A stretch of 64,000 nt of DNA from Streptomyces meridianus (GCF_023703325.1 NZ_JAMQGM010000045.1:62001-126000); one strand, 5' to 3'. Counted from the first letter of the stretch, positions 43,807-53,123 are shown. Made by a program: numbers and translations. The notes: a model not told the origin generated them from the sequence alone.

Positions 43807-45377
43807 CGGCGCGTGCTCCTTGTCTTCATGGTGCTGTCCTGGCTTCGCAGCTGTTGGAGGACGAGGCTCAGTCGGTCGTTCCGGCCGCCCTTGAGTCCCT
43901 CGCGCCGGAGGATCTCCCTGAGCTGGACCCGGGTGACGGCTTCGTTGCCGTCCCGTGCGAGTAGCGAGGGGACGTGGGGGCGGACCTGCTCGACGAGGTG
44001 CTGCACGGTCTGCTCCGGCTCGCGCGGCTTCGTCTGCGGGCTGTGAGACCGGTGCTGGGGCCCCTTGCTCTTGGACTTCGGGGTCGGCTTCCGCCGGAGG
44101 GACACCCTCGGTCCCCGGTCCCTGGTGGGTTCGGTCCCCGTGTCGGTGTGGTTCGGTCCCCGGTCCCCGGTGGGTTCGGTCCCCGTGTCGGTGTGGTTCG
44201 GTCCCCGGTCTCCGGCGGGTTCGGTCCCCGACTCGGCGCCACTCGGTCCCCGATACGGTCCCCAGGCCTCTGCAGGCAGTTCAATTCCGGGAGGGTCGGT
44301 CCCCGCGCAGCCTTTGGTCCCCTCGTTGGACTCCGGCTTGACGGCCTCGGTCCCGTCGATACGGTCCCCGGGCCCCGCGTCATAGCCCCCGCCGGGGACC
44401 GGTCCCCTCACCTTGCCTGGTCCCCGGTCTTTCCTCGTCTTGGCGTCAGTGTGGGGACAATCGATGGGGACCGCGGTGCTGTGTGCCTCCGAGAGAGGGA
44501 CGGTGGCCGTCATCTTGCTGTGGTCCTGCGGGGACCAGGGGGAGGGCAGGGAGATCGTGGCGAGCGCGAGTGCGTGCCGGCGGGCGGCGAGCTGGTCGAG
44601 CAACTCGGCGCGCTGGACAGGGTCCGTGCCGACCGATGCCCGGCCGATCGCTTTCGACAACCGCCGCGTGAGTCGCCGGCCGTGCCAGCCCTGCTGCTGT
44701 TCGGGGGTGCGCTCGGCGAGACGGGCGGCGAGGGCCACGGCGCGGGCGGTGGCGCGGTCGCGGGTGATCTGAGCTGCGTCGCGGTCACGTGCGGCGATGC
44801 CGAGGCGGGACAGCAGCCGCTCGCGAGCCTCCCGTCCGAGGGTGGCGATCAAGCTGTGGGAGGCGGCTCCGGGGGTGCGCAGGCGCAGTTCGATGCCCAT
44901 GGCGAGGTGCCAGAGCATGGCGGCCATGATCGGCCCGACGAAGGCTCGGACGGTGCCACCGACCAGCCCGCTCTCGGCGTAGGCGGGGATCACCTGCACG
45001 CCGGTGATGCCCCAGACCAAGGTGCCCGGCAGCCCGGGCGCCCCCTGGGTAGCCAGATTCTGCCGTGCCATCAGGGCAGTTGCGAAGAGCGCGAGTTCGG
45101 CGGCGCCGAACATCGCAGCCCGCTCGGCGATGCCGACCATGTCGAGGTAGTCGGCGGCGAAGCGCCAGCTCGTGTCCGCGCTGTAGGCGGTGCAGCCGAG
45201 CGCGGCGAGGGCGGCCACTTTGACCGCCGGGTTGCCGCGACGTTCCCGCGGACGTGCTTCCCGGTGGCGGATCGCCCAGCCGGTCAGGGCGAGGGTCAGC
45301 ACGGAGACAGGGATGCCGATGACGAGAAGGAGGGACAGGTCCGGGACGGCACCGACGGCCAGGACGGGGTGGGTCAT
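43803..45377 (-). CDS. Membrane protein with tandem repeats and HTH-like tail
   Basis: 524 residues. Four hydrophobic helices in the first 180 residues (DLSLLLVIGIPVSVLTLALT and following) give a DUF2637/Spd-like plasmid spread protein look. A long hydrophilic linker carries a 15-residue repeat (GDRGPNHTDTGTEPT) two to three times. The end (VTRVQLREILRREGLKGGRN) resembles a DNA-binding helix pair. It may link DNA to the membrane during intramycelial plasmid spread. The stop overlaps the next gene. Confidence 0.6.
   Translation of the reverse strand: MTHPVLAVGAVPDLSLLLVIGIPVSVLTLALTGWAIRHREARPRERRGNPAVKVAALAALGCTAYSADTSWRFAADYLDMVGIAERAAMFGAAELALFATALMARQNLATQGAPGLPGTLVWGITGVQVIPAYAESGLVGGTVRAFVGPIMAAMLWHLAMGIELRLRTPGAASHSLIATLGREARERLLSRLGIAARDRDAAQITRDRATARAVALAARLAERTPEQQQGWHGRRLTRRLSKAIGRASVGTDPVQRAELLDQLAARRHALALATISLPSPWSPQDHSKMTATVPLSEAHSTAVPIDCPHTDAKTRKDRGPGKVRGPVPGGGYDAGPGDRIDGTEAVKPESNEGTKGCAGTDPPGIELPAEAWGPYRGPSGAESGTEPAGDRGPNHTDTGTEPTGDRGPNHTDTGTEPTRDRGPRVSLRRKPTPKSKSKGPQHRSHSPQTKPREPEQTVQHLVEQVRPHVPSLLARDGNEAVTRVQLREILRREGLKGGRNDRLSLVLQQLRSQDSTMKTRSTRR
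44124..44258. repeat. Three 45-bp direct repeats inside the membrane protein gene
   Basis: Units at 44124-44168 and 44169-44213 are identical and 44214-44258 diverges. Each unit codes one 15-residue peptide repeat. There are no spacers, so it is not a CRISPR array. Confidence 0.75.
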
Positions 45378-46012
45378 GCGACCTTTCCGAAAGGGGCGCG
45401 CGCGGAGGGCGACGTCGTCGGAGTGGATGCCGGCTGCTCAGTGCTGGGGTTAGTGGTCGAGGGTCGGCCCGTTGCCGGGGTCGGCTGCCTCGCTCTCTTG
45501 TGCCTCGGCATGCCGAGGGTCCGGTCCCGATCGAAGACCTTGTTGGCCGCCTGCCGCAGCAGGTCACGGGCGTGCTTGTGACTGACTTGCAGGGCGCCGG
45601 CGAGCCGGTCGGGGCGCCAGCCCCGGACGTAGGCGTGGTCGATGACGACCTGGCGCTCGGTCTCGGTCAGGTGCACGTCGCGTCCGTTGAAGAAGGCGAT
45701 CACGCGGCTGTAGTCGAGGCGCTGGGGAAGCCCGTCGTGCCAGGGGCGCCGCTCGGCCTCGGTCAGCCCGCCCCAGATGCCCTCCTTGAGAACGTTTTCC
45801 AGGGCGTAGTTGAGGCAGTCACGGCGGACCGGGCAGACGGCGCACAGCTCCTTCGCGTCGGCGATGGCTTCGTGGTCCCGGGGCAGCGGGAAGAAGGTGG
45901 CGTCGGCGTCCTCGGGGTCCATGCCGTGACACACACCGCGGGTGTGCCAGCTGATGTCGCCGATACCGCGCAGGCCGGTGGTCGGCGCATCGTCGGTGGT
46001 GATGTTGCGCAA
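45374..46012 (-). CDS. WhiB-like iron-sulfur regulator
   Basis: 212 residues; four Cys at about 28, 57, 60 and 66 (ELCAVCPVRRDC) bind a 4Fe-4S cluster in this family, followed by the GIWGG turn. The C-terminal half adds a helix-turn-helix-like segment (LAGALQVSHKHARDLLRQA) and a Pro/Ser/Thr-rich tail that is longer than usual, so this one probably binds DNA itself. It begins the operon with the membrane protein (overlapping stop) and relaxosome genes, making it a likely transfer regulator. Confidence 0.82.
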   Translation of the reverse strand: MRNITTDDAPTTGLRGIGDISWHTRGVCHGMDPEDADATFFPLPRDHEAIADAKELCAVCPVRRDCLNYALENVLKEGIWGGLTEAERRPWHDGLPQRLDYSRVIAFFNGRDVHLTETERQVVIDHAYVRGWRPDRLAGALQVSHKHARDLLRQAANKVFDRDRTLGMPRHKRARQPTPATGRPSTTNPSTEQPASTPTTSPSARAPFGKVA

Positions 46013-46169
46013 GGGTCTCTCCGATGTGCTGCCGCGTCAGGCCGGTCGGGACCGGCGGCGGAGGGACGCGGCTTGGTCGCCGACTGCGGCGCGGTGCGGG
46101 CACCGCAGTCGCGGGCGGGACGGTAGGTGGGCGGTGCACCGGACGAGGTACACCGGCACCGGCGGGCGA

Positions 46170-46862
46170 TCAGGCCATGGCAGGCTGCTGGACCTGCCGG
46201 GCGGCGGCGAGGTCGAGACGGCTGGGGTGCGGAGTGGCGCGCGGGGCGGTTCCGCGTGCTCCGTCATCGGGGCCGATCCGCCGACGGCGGCACGGCTCAC
46301 CGACCTGGGCCTGGCACCACCCGCACCGGACCGAGAGCGCATCCGGCTGGCCCTGGGCGACGGCCGCCTCGCGCGCCGCGCGCGTAGGCCGGTAGCGCGC
46401 CAGGGCGACCCGGGCGTCCGGCGGAATGCAGGAGCCGACTTCCCGAAGCCGTGCCTCCAGGTCGGGATCGACCCGGCAGCTGGCGATCTGCCGGTACTGC
46501 GCCGGCGGGGCGCTGCCGGTGGCTACAGCGCGCCGGGTCCGCGCCAACTCGGCGGTCCAGGCCGCCTGATCATCCGGGTCGACGGAGGGAGGTGGGTCGG
46601 TGTGCCGGTGCAGACGGTCGCGCCGGTAGCTCTCCCACGGGCGGGCGATGTCCGCGGGCAGGATCTGATACGGCGAGAGGCGGATGTGCTGCCGGGCAGC
46701 GATGCGGGCGTCCCAGCCCTGCGGCGTGCTCAGGGGGACGTCGCCGAGCAGCTCGTACCACTGGGCGAGCTGGTCGCGGGCCTCGCCCTGGTCGGTGCGG
46801 ATGGTGCGGGGGTCGAGTCGGCCGATGTAGGCCAGCAGGGCGGCGATTTCGCGGCGGTCCAT
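46170..46862 (-). CDS. Zinc-finger domain hypothetical protein
   Basis: 230 residues from ATG 46862. MDRREIAALLAYIGRLDPRT and QGWDARIAARQHIRLSPYQI give a conserved-type N-terminus; the tail has CGWCQAQVGEPCRRRR, a CxxC...C zinc-finger pattern that recurs in Streptomyces plasmid and prophage proteins. It follows the HTH gene with two bases between. Likely DNA-associated. Confidence 0.65.
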   Translation of the reverse strand: MDRREIAALLAYIGRLDPRTIRTDQGEARDQLAQWYELLGDVPLSTPQGWDARIAARQHIRLSPYQILPADIARPWESYRRDRLHRHTDPPPSVDPDDQAAWTAELARTRRAVATGSAPPAQYRQIASCRVDPDLEARLREVGSCIPPDARVALARYRPTRAAREAAVAQGQPDALSVRCGWCQAQVGEPCRRRRIGPDDGARGTAPRATPHPSRLDLAAARQVQQPAMA

Positions 46863-46864
46863 GG

Positions 46865-47755
46865 CTACTCCGTTCCGGTCGGCTCGTCGACGGCGGCGAG
46901 AAGGGCGGCGGTGTGGGCCTCGGCGCGGGTCATGCCGCCCGGTTGGGCGAGGTCGTTGCCGGGAAGGGCGTAGAGCTTCGGGCGGCCTGGGGCGTGCTCG
47001 CGGGCGATCCACGAGCGCCAGTCGGCGGCCCAGGCAGCCGTCGACCGCGGCTTCCAGTCGGCGCGGTGCACACGCCACTTGGCGTCGGCGGCGTGGAGGC
47101 CTTCCTCACCGAGGCGGTCGAGGTGTCCCTGTCGGCGGGCCCAGACATGGGTGTCTGGGTCGACCTGCCACTCGCTGACCGGGGTGAGGGCGGCACCACT
47201 ACTGCTGTACCTACGGTTTACCTTCGGTTCCCTACGGTTCTGGGGGCCGGTTACCGGTACACCGGCGTGCCGGAGACCGGTACGCCGAGGTCCTGGTTTC
47301 CGTTGCGGGGGACCGGATTTCGGACGTGCCGGTTTCCGGTCCGGGGTGGAGGATTCCGGTACCTCACGGGGTCGGATTCCGTACCGTCGCAGGGCTGAGA
47401 CCCGGAGCATTGCGTCAGCCTCGGGCTCGTCCGCCGATGCGGCGGCGTCATCCGCGTCCTGCTCGCTCGTGGCTTCCGCCGCGGCCCGTGCGGCGAGAGG
47501 CATGCGGTAGACGGTGCTGCGCTGCGGGCCGGTGAGATCGTCGAGCTGCTCGAGCTCGCCGCCGGCGAGCAGCCGGTCGATGGCGTCGCGCACCGTGGAC
47601 CGGGAGGCGTTCGCGCGCTCCGCCAGGCTGGTGAGGGAGGCCCAGGCGATGCACTGCTCGTCGGCTACCCGGTCCGCGATCGAGAGCAGGACCAAGCGCG
47701 CGGTTCCCCGGCTGGAGCTGTGTTCCCACACCCAATCGCGGGCCTCCCCGCTCAT
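46865..47755 (-). CDS. HTH replication-type protein
   Basis: 296 residues. The N-terminal winged-helix (ARLVLLSIADRVADEQCIAW, then ASRSTVRDAIDRLLAGGELE) matches HTH proteins of actinomycete plasmids thought to act in replication. A basic linker (KPARPKSGPPQRKPGPRR) and a C-terminal Trp/Arg-rich domain follow. The linker-coding DNA holds CCGGTAC and CCTACGGTT repeats. ATG overlaps the stop of a 48-codon gene. Replication role is inference. Confidence 0.6.
   Translation of the reverse strand: MSGEARDWVWEHSSSRGTARLVLLSIADRVADEQCIAWASLTSLAERANASRSTVRDAIDRLLAGGELEQLDDLTGPQRSTVYRMPLAARAAAEATSEQDADDAAASADEPEADAMLRVSALRRYGIRPREVPESSTPDRKPARPKSGPPQRKPGPRRTGLRHAGVPVTGPQNRREPKVNRRYSSSGAALTPVSEWQVDPDTHVWARRQGHLDRLGEEGLHAADAKWRVHRADWKPRSTAAWAADWRSWIAREHAPGRPKLYALPGNDLAQPGGMTRAEAHTAALLAAVDEPTGTE
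47200..47365. repeat. Iteron-like short repeats within the HTH gene
   Basis: CCTACGGTT occurs at about 47211 and 47231 with a CCTTCGGTT variant between, and CCGGTAC occurs at 47254, 47277 and 47356, interleaved with CCGG-rich palindromes. They fall in the low-complexity basic linker of the encoded protein. Could be origin binding sites embedded in the gene, or only codon-driven repetition. Confidence 0.35.
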
Positions 47756-47898
47756 CGGCCGCTCCCGCTCGCGTGGCGGGCCCGGCGGCTTGCCGAGGTC
47801 GTGGTGATGTGTTCCGGCCCGGGGCCGGAGGGCGTCGAGGCGAAGGTGGCTGCCGCGCAGGCCAGATGGCCGAGCCTTTTACGCAGGGCAGGATGCAT
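47752..47898 (-). CDS. 48-residue protein coupled to the HTH gene
   Basis: ATG 47898 is seven bases after AAGGGGA; the TGA overlaps the HTH gene start (ATGA). The product is basic (MHPALRKRLGHLACAAATFA at the start). A plausible copy-control or leader peptide, but function unknown. Confidence 0.42.
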   Translation of the reverse strand: MHPALRKRLGHLACAAATFASTPSGPGPEHITTTSASRRARHASGSGR

Positions 47899-48639
47899 GC
47901 AACAATCCCCTTTGCAGTGTTGCCACGCTGGGGCACCCGGTGGAATGGGATCAGCGTGGTGATGGTGGGCAATCTCCGCCCTTGCCGGGGCGGGCTATGC
48001 CGTTGAGCGTTCGGCGTCCGGGAGTTACCGCTCTCGGGCGCCGTCGCTGTATGCGGACCTACACGGTCTGGTCGTTACCTGCTGCGCTCCTCATGTTCGT
48101 GGCCTCGGGCGGGGCGCCCGGGGACGACGAACATACGCACGGACCCGTGTCAAGATCCAGAGTTGGTTCTTAACCTCTGCACGAGTTGCACAGAGTGACG
48201 AGGCGGGACGATTTCGCGGTCATCCGGAAGGGCCGGAGCGGGCTGCTGCGGAGCCTTCGGGCGGTCCGTTGCCGCGGTTGGCCAGAATCCTCGAAGCGTG
48301 CCGGCGGGTCCGGCGTGGAATAGCGTCCCGGCATTTCGCGCGACGGCTTCGCGAAGTGGACTCGTGGTTCCCACTGTCGCCCTCACGCCTTCCGGTCGAA
48401 GATCGAATCACTCCTGTATTGCCAGACGTGACGTATGTCGCCGGGCGAATGTGGCGCGCGCCACGTCGCCCAGTGCGCCCCGGTTGGTAAACACGGGCAG
48501 ACTGGCTTGGCTGCCGGTGCGCATCACACGGAAACGTGCTGGTGAGGAAAAACTTCCACACGCGGGAGCGGTGCGTCAACTCATGTTAATCGCGGGGTAC
48601 AGTGGTTGAACCCTGGTGAATCCGCGCCCTGGAAGGATC
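47899..48639. other. Divergent intergenic region with palindromes (possible origin/operator zone)
   Basis: About 740 bases between the minus-strand HTH/relaxosome block and the plus-strand XRE gene, with no gene I can support. Palindromes include GTGGCGCGCGCCAC (48451-48464) and CTTCGCGAAG (48347-48356). CTCTGCACGAGTTGCACAGAG near 48175 is an imperfect inverted repeat. A TACAGT element about 40 bases before ATG 48640 may be a -10 box. It should hold both promoters. Confidence 0.4.
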
Positions 48640-49080
48640 ATGAAAGAGTCGATGGAGGGGCCCATAAGTCCGCGTGCGCGGAAGCTCAGTGACCGGCTCA
48701 ACCGCCTGTTTGACGCAGTGCACCCGCCCGATCGCGGCCCGTACAGCAACAGCGAGGTGGCTGAGCTGATGGCTGCTCGCGGGCTTGAAACGGTGACATC
48801 CACCTATCTGTGGATGCTGCGCACTGGACGCCGCGATAACCCGACGATGCGTCACCTCGAAGCGCTCGCAACCTTTTTCGGTGTTCCTGCTGCCTATTGG
48901 TTCGACGATGAAGTCGCCGAAAAGACCGCGCAGGAGCTGAAGTTGCTGGAATTGCTCCGCGACTCGAAGATCAAGAACGTGCTTCTCCGCCTCACTGACG
49001 TCTCAGCGGATGGCAAGGATGCCGTGCTGGGGCTCGTGGACGGCGTGCGAAAGATGGAGGGGCTGCCGCCCTCCAACTAG
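48640..49080 (+). CDS. XRE-family regulator
   Basis: 146 residues from ATG 48640 (GTG 48616 also possible). The lambda-repressor-type helix-turn-helix is YSNSEVAELMAARGLETVTS with the recognition part TYLWMLRTGRRDNPTMRHLE and the trailing FFGVPAAYWF. It is followed by an ImmA/IrrE-type protease that in ICEBs1-like systems cleaves its cognate repressor. Likely represses its own operon or transfer. Confidence 0.75.
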   Translation: MKESMEGPISPRARKLSDRLNRLFDAVHPPDRGPYSNSEVAELMAARGLETVTSTYLWMLRTGRRDNPTMRHLEALATFFGVPAAYWFDDEVAEKTAQELKLLELLRDSKIKNVLLRLTDVSADGKDAVLGLVDGVRKMEGLPPSN

Positions 49081-49123
49081 CCGGATCTCCGGCTGCAATG
49101 CAGTAAATGATCAAGGAATCGAA

Positions 49124-49636
49124 ATGTGGTCTGCGCGTAAGCGCCGCCAGGGTGACCTCTTGGCCGAGCTGGATCTCTCCCACGTCACCAACATTCGCGA
49201 TCTACGGCCCGAGGTCTCTCGTCGTGCGGGCCGCGCCGTGATGCTCGAGCCGAGGGAACAGGCACCCTCCGTCTGCGGAGCGTGTGCCGTGACCGAGAGC
49301 GCCGTCTACCTGTTCTACGACCCGCGGACCAGTTCCATGCACCAAGATCACATCATCGCCCACGAGTTCAGCCATCTGCTGCTCGGGCACCACGAGACCC
49401 GCCCACTGTGCGCCCTGACACCGACCCTCATCACCACCATGGACCCGGCCGTCGTGCAGATGATGCTGGGGCGGACCAAGTACGACGAGGACGAAGAGCG
49501 CGACACCGAACTGCTCGCATCGCTCCTCCAGCAACGGATCATCGACCAGTGGCTGCGCAGCGACGAGTCCTCCGGCGACGACGTCCAGGACCGGGTCACA
49601 CACACGCTGCTGCGCCGGCGGGAGGCACGATCGTGA
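49124..49636 (+). CDS. ImmA/IrrE-type metallopeptidase
   Basis: 170 residues from ATG 49124 (GGA upstream). HIIAHEFSHLLLGH at about 76-89 is the HExxH zinc site. The regulator-protease pair is a known switch in which the protease relieves repression. Overlaps the next gene (GTGA). Confidence 0.75.
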   Translation: MWSARKRRQGDLLAELDLSHVTNIRDLRPEVSRRAGRAVMLEPREQAPSVCGACAVTESAVYLFYDPRTSSMHQDHIIAHEFSHLLLGHHETRPLCALTPTLITTMDPAVVQMMLGRTKYDEDEERDTELLASLLQQRIIDQWLRSDESSGDDVQDRVTHTLLRRREARS

Positions 49637-50838
49637 AGGACCTGCTCCACCCGATCAGCCTCGTCATCGCCACGCTCGGCTTTCTGTGCCTCTTGCGGGA
49701 CGTGCCCGCCCGACGTCGCGACCCCGCATCCATGGCCCTGGCAGCCGTCTTCCTGCTGTCGGGACTGTCGTTCCTGTTCTCCATCACGCCGATGTGGCAG
49801 TACCTCGACCGGGCCCTGGGCACCGTGAACCTGTCTGTCCCTCTGGCACAGGGGTGCGTGGTCGCGCTGCTGGCCTGCCAGCAGGTGGTCCTCACCTACT
49901 GGAGCTCACCCCCGGATGTCGCTCGCGGGAGGGCACGAGTGTGGCTCGGCGCCGGTCTCGCGGTGATCGCTGGGCTGTTCGCGCTGTTCACCCAGCTGAC
50001 CCCCAGCGCGCCGAGGCCGATCGATTTCACGCTGTACTACGCCCACGACAACGCGTACGCCGCATACCTCACCCTGTACGTCACCGCCTACACGCTCGGC
50101 GAGCTGTTCCTCGCCCGAGCCTGCTGGCGGCTTGCTCGGCGCAGCGACCGTAGATCCGTCAGCGTAGGGCTGCGAGTCGTCGCCCTCGGCGCCACCATCA
50201 CCCTCGGATACAGCGCCGTGCGGATCGGCAACGTGATCGCCGGCGCCTTCGGTGGCTCCCTCGACCAGTGGGAGAGTTTCGCTTGGACCTGCGGTGACGT
50301 CGGCGCGATGCTCACCCTCATCGGCTGGCTGGTGCCCACGATCAGCGACCAGGCACAAGGTGTCCAGTACCGGGTCAACCAGCACCGCAGCTACCACTGT
50401 CTGCGCCCCCTCTGGCTGGTCTTCCACCGAGAGGCCCCCGAGATCGCCCTGCCGATCGACCGGGTCGATCCCGCCCAGCGCCGCCGCTTCCGAGGCATCA
50501 CGATCAAGCTCTACCGGCGGGCGGTCGAGATCCGTGACGGCCGTTTCGTGATCCGCCAGCACCTCGATGCCGGCGTCCGCGAGAACAGCGAGGCCCACCA
50601 CCGAACGCGGGGCCTCCATGGTGACGAACTGAACGCCGCCGTCACCGCAGACCAGATCATCGCCGGCATCACCGCCCGAGCCGAAGGCGTCCGTCCCGAC
50701 TCCGATCAGCTCACCGACTTCGCCGACGCCAACCGCCAGACCAGCCGGCCGATGGACGACATCGGCGCCCTTCTCGCAGTCGCCCGCCACCTTCCTGATC
50801 CTGCCCGCGCCCACCAGCCAGAGCGAGCCTCCGCATGA
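49633..50838 (+). CDS. MAB_1171c-like membrane protein (DUF6545 type)
   Basis: 401 residues, GTG 49633. Six or seven membrane helices in the first 245 residues, then a soluble tail with YHCLRPLWLVFHREAPEIAL and RRFRGITIKLYRRAVEIRDG. Found next to XRE-ImmA/IrrE pairs in actinomycetes. Perhaps a sensor or immunity-related membrane partner. Overlaps the amidase gene (ATGA). Confidence 0.65.
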   Translation: MKDLLHPISLVIATLGFLCLLRDVPARRRDPASMALAAVFLLSGLSFLFSITPMWQYLDRALGTVNLSVPLAQGCVVALLACQQVVLTYWSSPPDVARGRARVWLGAGLAVIAGLFALFTQLTPSAPRPIDFTLYYAHDNAYAAYLTLYVTAYTLGELFLARACWRLARRSDRRSVSVGLRVVALGATITLGYSAVRIGNVIAGAFGGSLDQWESFAWTCGDVGAMLTLIGWLVPTISDQAQGVQYRVNQHRSYHCLRPLWLVFHREAPEIALPIDRVDPAQRRRFRGITIKLYRRAVEIRDGRFVIRQHLDAGVRENSEAHHRTRGLHGDELNAAVTADQIIAGITARAEGVRPDSDQLTDFADANRQTSRPMDDIGALLAVARHLPDPARAHQPERASA

Positions 50839-52259
50839 CGAACGGCCTGACCAGCCAGCCCGCACACCTCCAACTCCGCGCCCTGGACCGCCGAGAGATC
50901 TCCAGCCGAGAGTTGCTCGACCTCCACCTCGAGCGGATCGATGCCAGCACGGTGAACGCCGTCGTCACCCGAGACGACGACGCGGCCCGCCAAGCTGCCC
51001 GGGCAGCCGACGACCGCCGCGTCCACGGTGAGCGCACCGGAGTCCTCGATGGACTCCCGCTCACCATCAAGGACAGCTTCGAAACGGCCAACCTGCGTAC
51101 CACCAGCGGCTCCGAGGATTTGAAAGATCACGTCCCCAAGCAGGACGCCGACGCGGTCACACGGCTCCGCCACCAGGGCGCGGTGATCATGGGCAAAACC
51201 AATACCCCCGCGTACTGCCAGGACCTCCACACTGACAACACCCTCTTCGGCCCCACCCTCAACCCACACGACCCGGCGCGCACGGTTGGCGGCTCCTCCG
51301 GCGGCCCCGCCGCGGCGGTCGCCGCTCACCTCACGCCCGCCGATCTCGGCAGCGACCTCGCCGGCTCGCTCCGCCTCCCGGCCCACTACTGCGGGGTTTA
51401 CGGCCTGAGGCCCACGCACGGACTCGTCCCGGCCCGCGGTCACATCCCCCGGCCACCGGGCTGGCTCACCAGCAGCGACATGGTGACCCCAGGACCCCTG
51501 GCCCGGCACCCGCGAGACCTCGACCTGCTGCTCGCCGCGCTGACGACACCCTCGGCCAGCGAGAACACGCCCTGGCGCGTGGACCTGTCGGCGCCGAACA
51601 AGAGCATCGACCAGCTCCGCATCGCGATCTGGGCCGAGGACCCGAACTGCCCCGTCGACCGCGCGACCACCAAGGCACTGGCCTCCATCGAGACGGCGCT
51701 GTCCAGGATCGGCGCCGTCGTCCGTCACACAGCCGGGCCCGTCAACCTCGTCGACTCCACCCGCCTGTTCGAGCAACTCCTGCACGCCACCGCGACGGCC
51801 ACGAGCAGCGATGAGGCGGCGGCCGAGGAACTCGCCGCCTCACGAGCACTGAAAGACGACGACACCAGCCCTCGCGCTGGGTTCCTCCGTCACCGGACCC
51901 AGACCCATCGCACCTGGCTCCGTGCGGACGAAGAGCGCGCCCGGCTCCGGGAAAACTGGCAGCGCTTCTTCATAGAGCACGACGTCCTCATCACGCCGGC
52001 CGCGCCCACCCCCGCGATCCCTGCAGGCAGCCGCACGCTCGTGGTCGATGGCCACGAGCGCAGCTTCTTCGACCAGACCGGCTGGTCCAACCTCGCCAGC
52101 CACATCGGCTTGCCAAGCCTCGTCATACCAGTAGCCAAGACCCTGGAAGGGCAGCCGATCGGAGTCCAGATCGTCGGCCCGCCGTACGCAGACCGTGCCC
52201 TGCTCGCCCTGGCGGACGAGTTGACGCCGCTGCTTCAGCCGTCAGCGCAGGCGAGTTGA
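50835..52259 (+). CDS. Amidase-signature enzyme
   Basis: 474 residues. The Ser-cisSer-Lys triad of amidase-signature hydrolases is present: Lys 79 (LPLTIKDSFE), the GGSSGGPAAA loop at 152-161, and the nucleophile Ser 178 in DLAGSLRLPA, where the usual GG is AG. Cleaves amide bonds; substrate unknown. Last gene of the XRE operon, and a terminator follows. Confidence 0.78.
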   Translation: MTNGLTSQPAHLQLRALDRREISSRELLDLHLERIDASTVNAVVTRDDDAARQAARAADDRRVHGERTGVLDGLPLTIKDSFETANLRTTSGSEDLKDHVPKQDADAVTRLRHQGAVIMGKTNTPAYCQDLHTDNTLFGPTLNPHDPARTVGGSSGGPAAAVAAHLTPADLGSDLAGSLRLPAHYCGVYGLRPTHGLVPARGHIPRPPGWLTSSDMVTPGPLARHPRDLDLLLAALTTPSASENTPWRVDLSAPNKSIDQLRIAIWAEDPNCPVDRATTKALASIETALSRIGAVVRHTAGPVNLVDSTRLFEQLLHATATATSSDEAAAEELAASRALKDDDTSPRAGFLRHRTQTHRTWLRADEERARLRENWQRFFIEHDVLITPAAPTPAIPAGSRTLVVDGHERSFFDQTGWSNLASHIGLPSLVIPVAKTLEGQPIGVQIVGPPYADRALLALADELTPLLQPSAQAS

Positions 52260-52295
52260 ACCTGCGCTGACGGCGGTCCAGCAGAGCTCCGGCCT

Positions 52296-52322
52296 CCGGC
52301 CGCGTGTAGGGAACGCGGCCGG
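52296..52322 (+). terminator. Terminator after the amidase
   Basis: CCGGCCGCGT / ACGCGGCCGG perfect 10-bp stem with a seven-base loop, 37 bases after the amidase stop. Confidence 0.7.
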
Positions 52323-52477
52323 GGGCGTGATCCCAGATGCCAACCCATCCATGAGGGCGGCGAGCATGTCCGGCTTCTCATCGATCTGCGCGCGATGACG
52401 GCGTGCAGAGCCCTACCGCTCATGCGGCTCATCCACTTGGCTTCGTTCACTTCAAATGGTTCTGGCTCAGATTCTGG

Positions 52478-52723
52478 TTACTGAGCGTTCAGGTGCCGAT
52501 GAAGTTGATCTCGGAGAGAGTGGGCTATTTGATCTGCCTGGTCAGCCGTCACTCGCTCCTGCTCTGGTCGCCGAAGCAGCTCGAAAATGCCCGGCCCACG
52601 ATGCTCTGGTTGCAGATCTGCCATGCGCGGAACGATGTGGAAGCGCACGTGCGCGAAGCCTTCGGCTTCGGCAAATTGGACGACGTAGGTCTTGGCGCAA
52701 CCAGTCACGCTCCGGAGAGCCCG
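52478..52723 (-). pseudogene. HIT-family protein, C-terminal fragment
   Basis: VVQFAEAEGFAHVRFHIVPR matches the HIT hydrolase active-site region, where HVHFH is expected; the middle, nucleophilic His is Arg here. The stop at 52478-52480 lies two bases inside the left IS end. The N-terminal half is missing, replaced by ISL3 sequence. Confidence 0.6.
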
Positions 52724-53123
52724 GGAGGCTGGCCATCCGTGCACCCGCCCGGCCGGCGAGCGCGAGGCCCACCGCTGCCAGCGTCGATCGCAGGCGCTCG
52801 GTCCACCGGCTGTAGCGGCGGGTCAGACCCGGCACCTGCTCAACGAACGTCCGCCGCCCGAACGAAGCAACCCGGCAGACGAACCGACGGACCCGCAGAC
52901 AGAGCAGCACCCGCAGCCCTGCGCTAGGCACGTCTGTGGGAAAGCGCAGGTAGGAGCTGTGGACCCGGGTGGACCAGCTCCCGCAACCCGGACAGGCCGA
53001 GCCGCTCGCCGTACTGCGGGCCTCGATCCGTACCGTCTCGTTCTTCACACCCACCGCCAGCACCGACACGTTCGCCGTCGACGGGAACAGCAGCTCCTCC
53101 AGCCGGAGCACCATCTCTTCCAC
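52724..53123 (-). pseudogene. ISL3-family transposase, N-terminal fragment
   Basis: ATG 53123. ACPGCGSWSTRVHSSYLRFP is the zinc-finger start of ISL3 transposases, followed by LRVLLCLRVRRFVCRV and VGLALAGRAGARMA. The DDE catalytic domain is missing, and the frame runs into the HIT fragment near 52725. Confidence 0.65.

Noticed and set aside
42764..44046. Plus-strand open frames over the mobilisation region
   Set aside because: Antisense to MobC and small coupled genes with ATGA overlaps; composition not protein-like.
44124..44258. Possible CRISPR array
   Set aside because: The 45-bp units abut with no spacers and keep the reading frame of a protein repeat.
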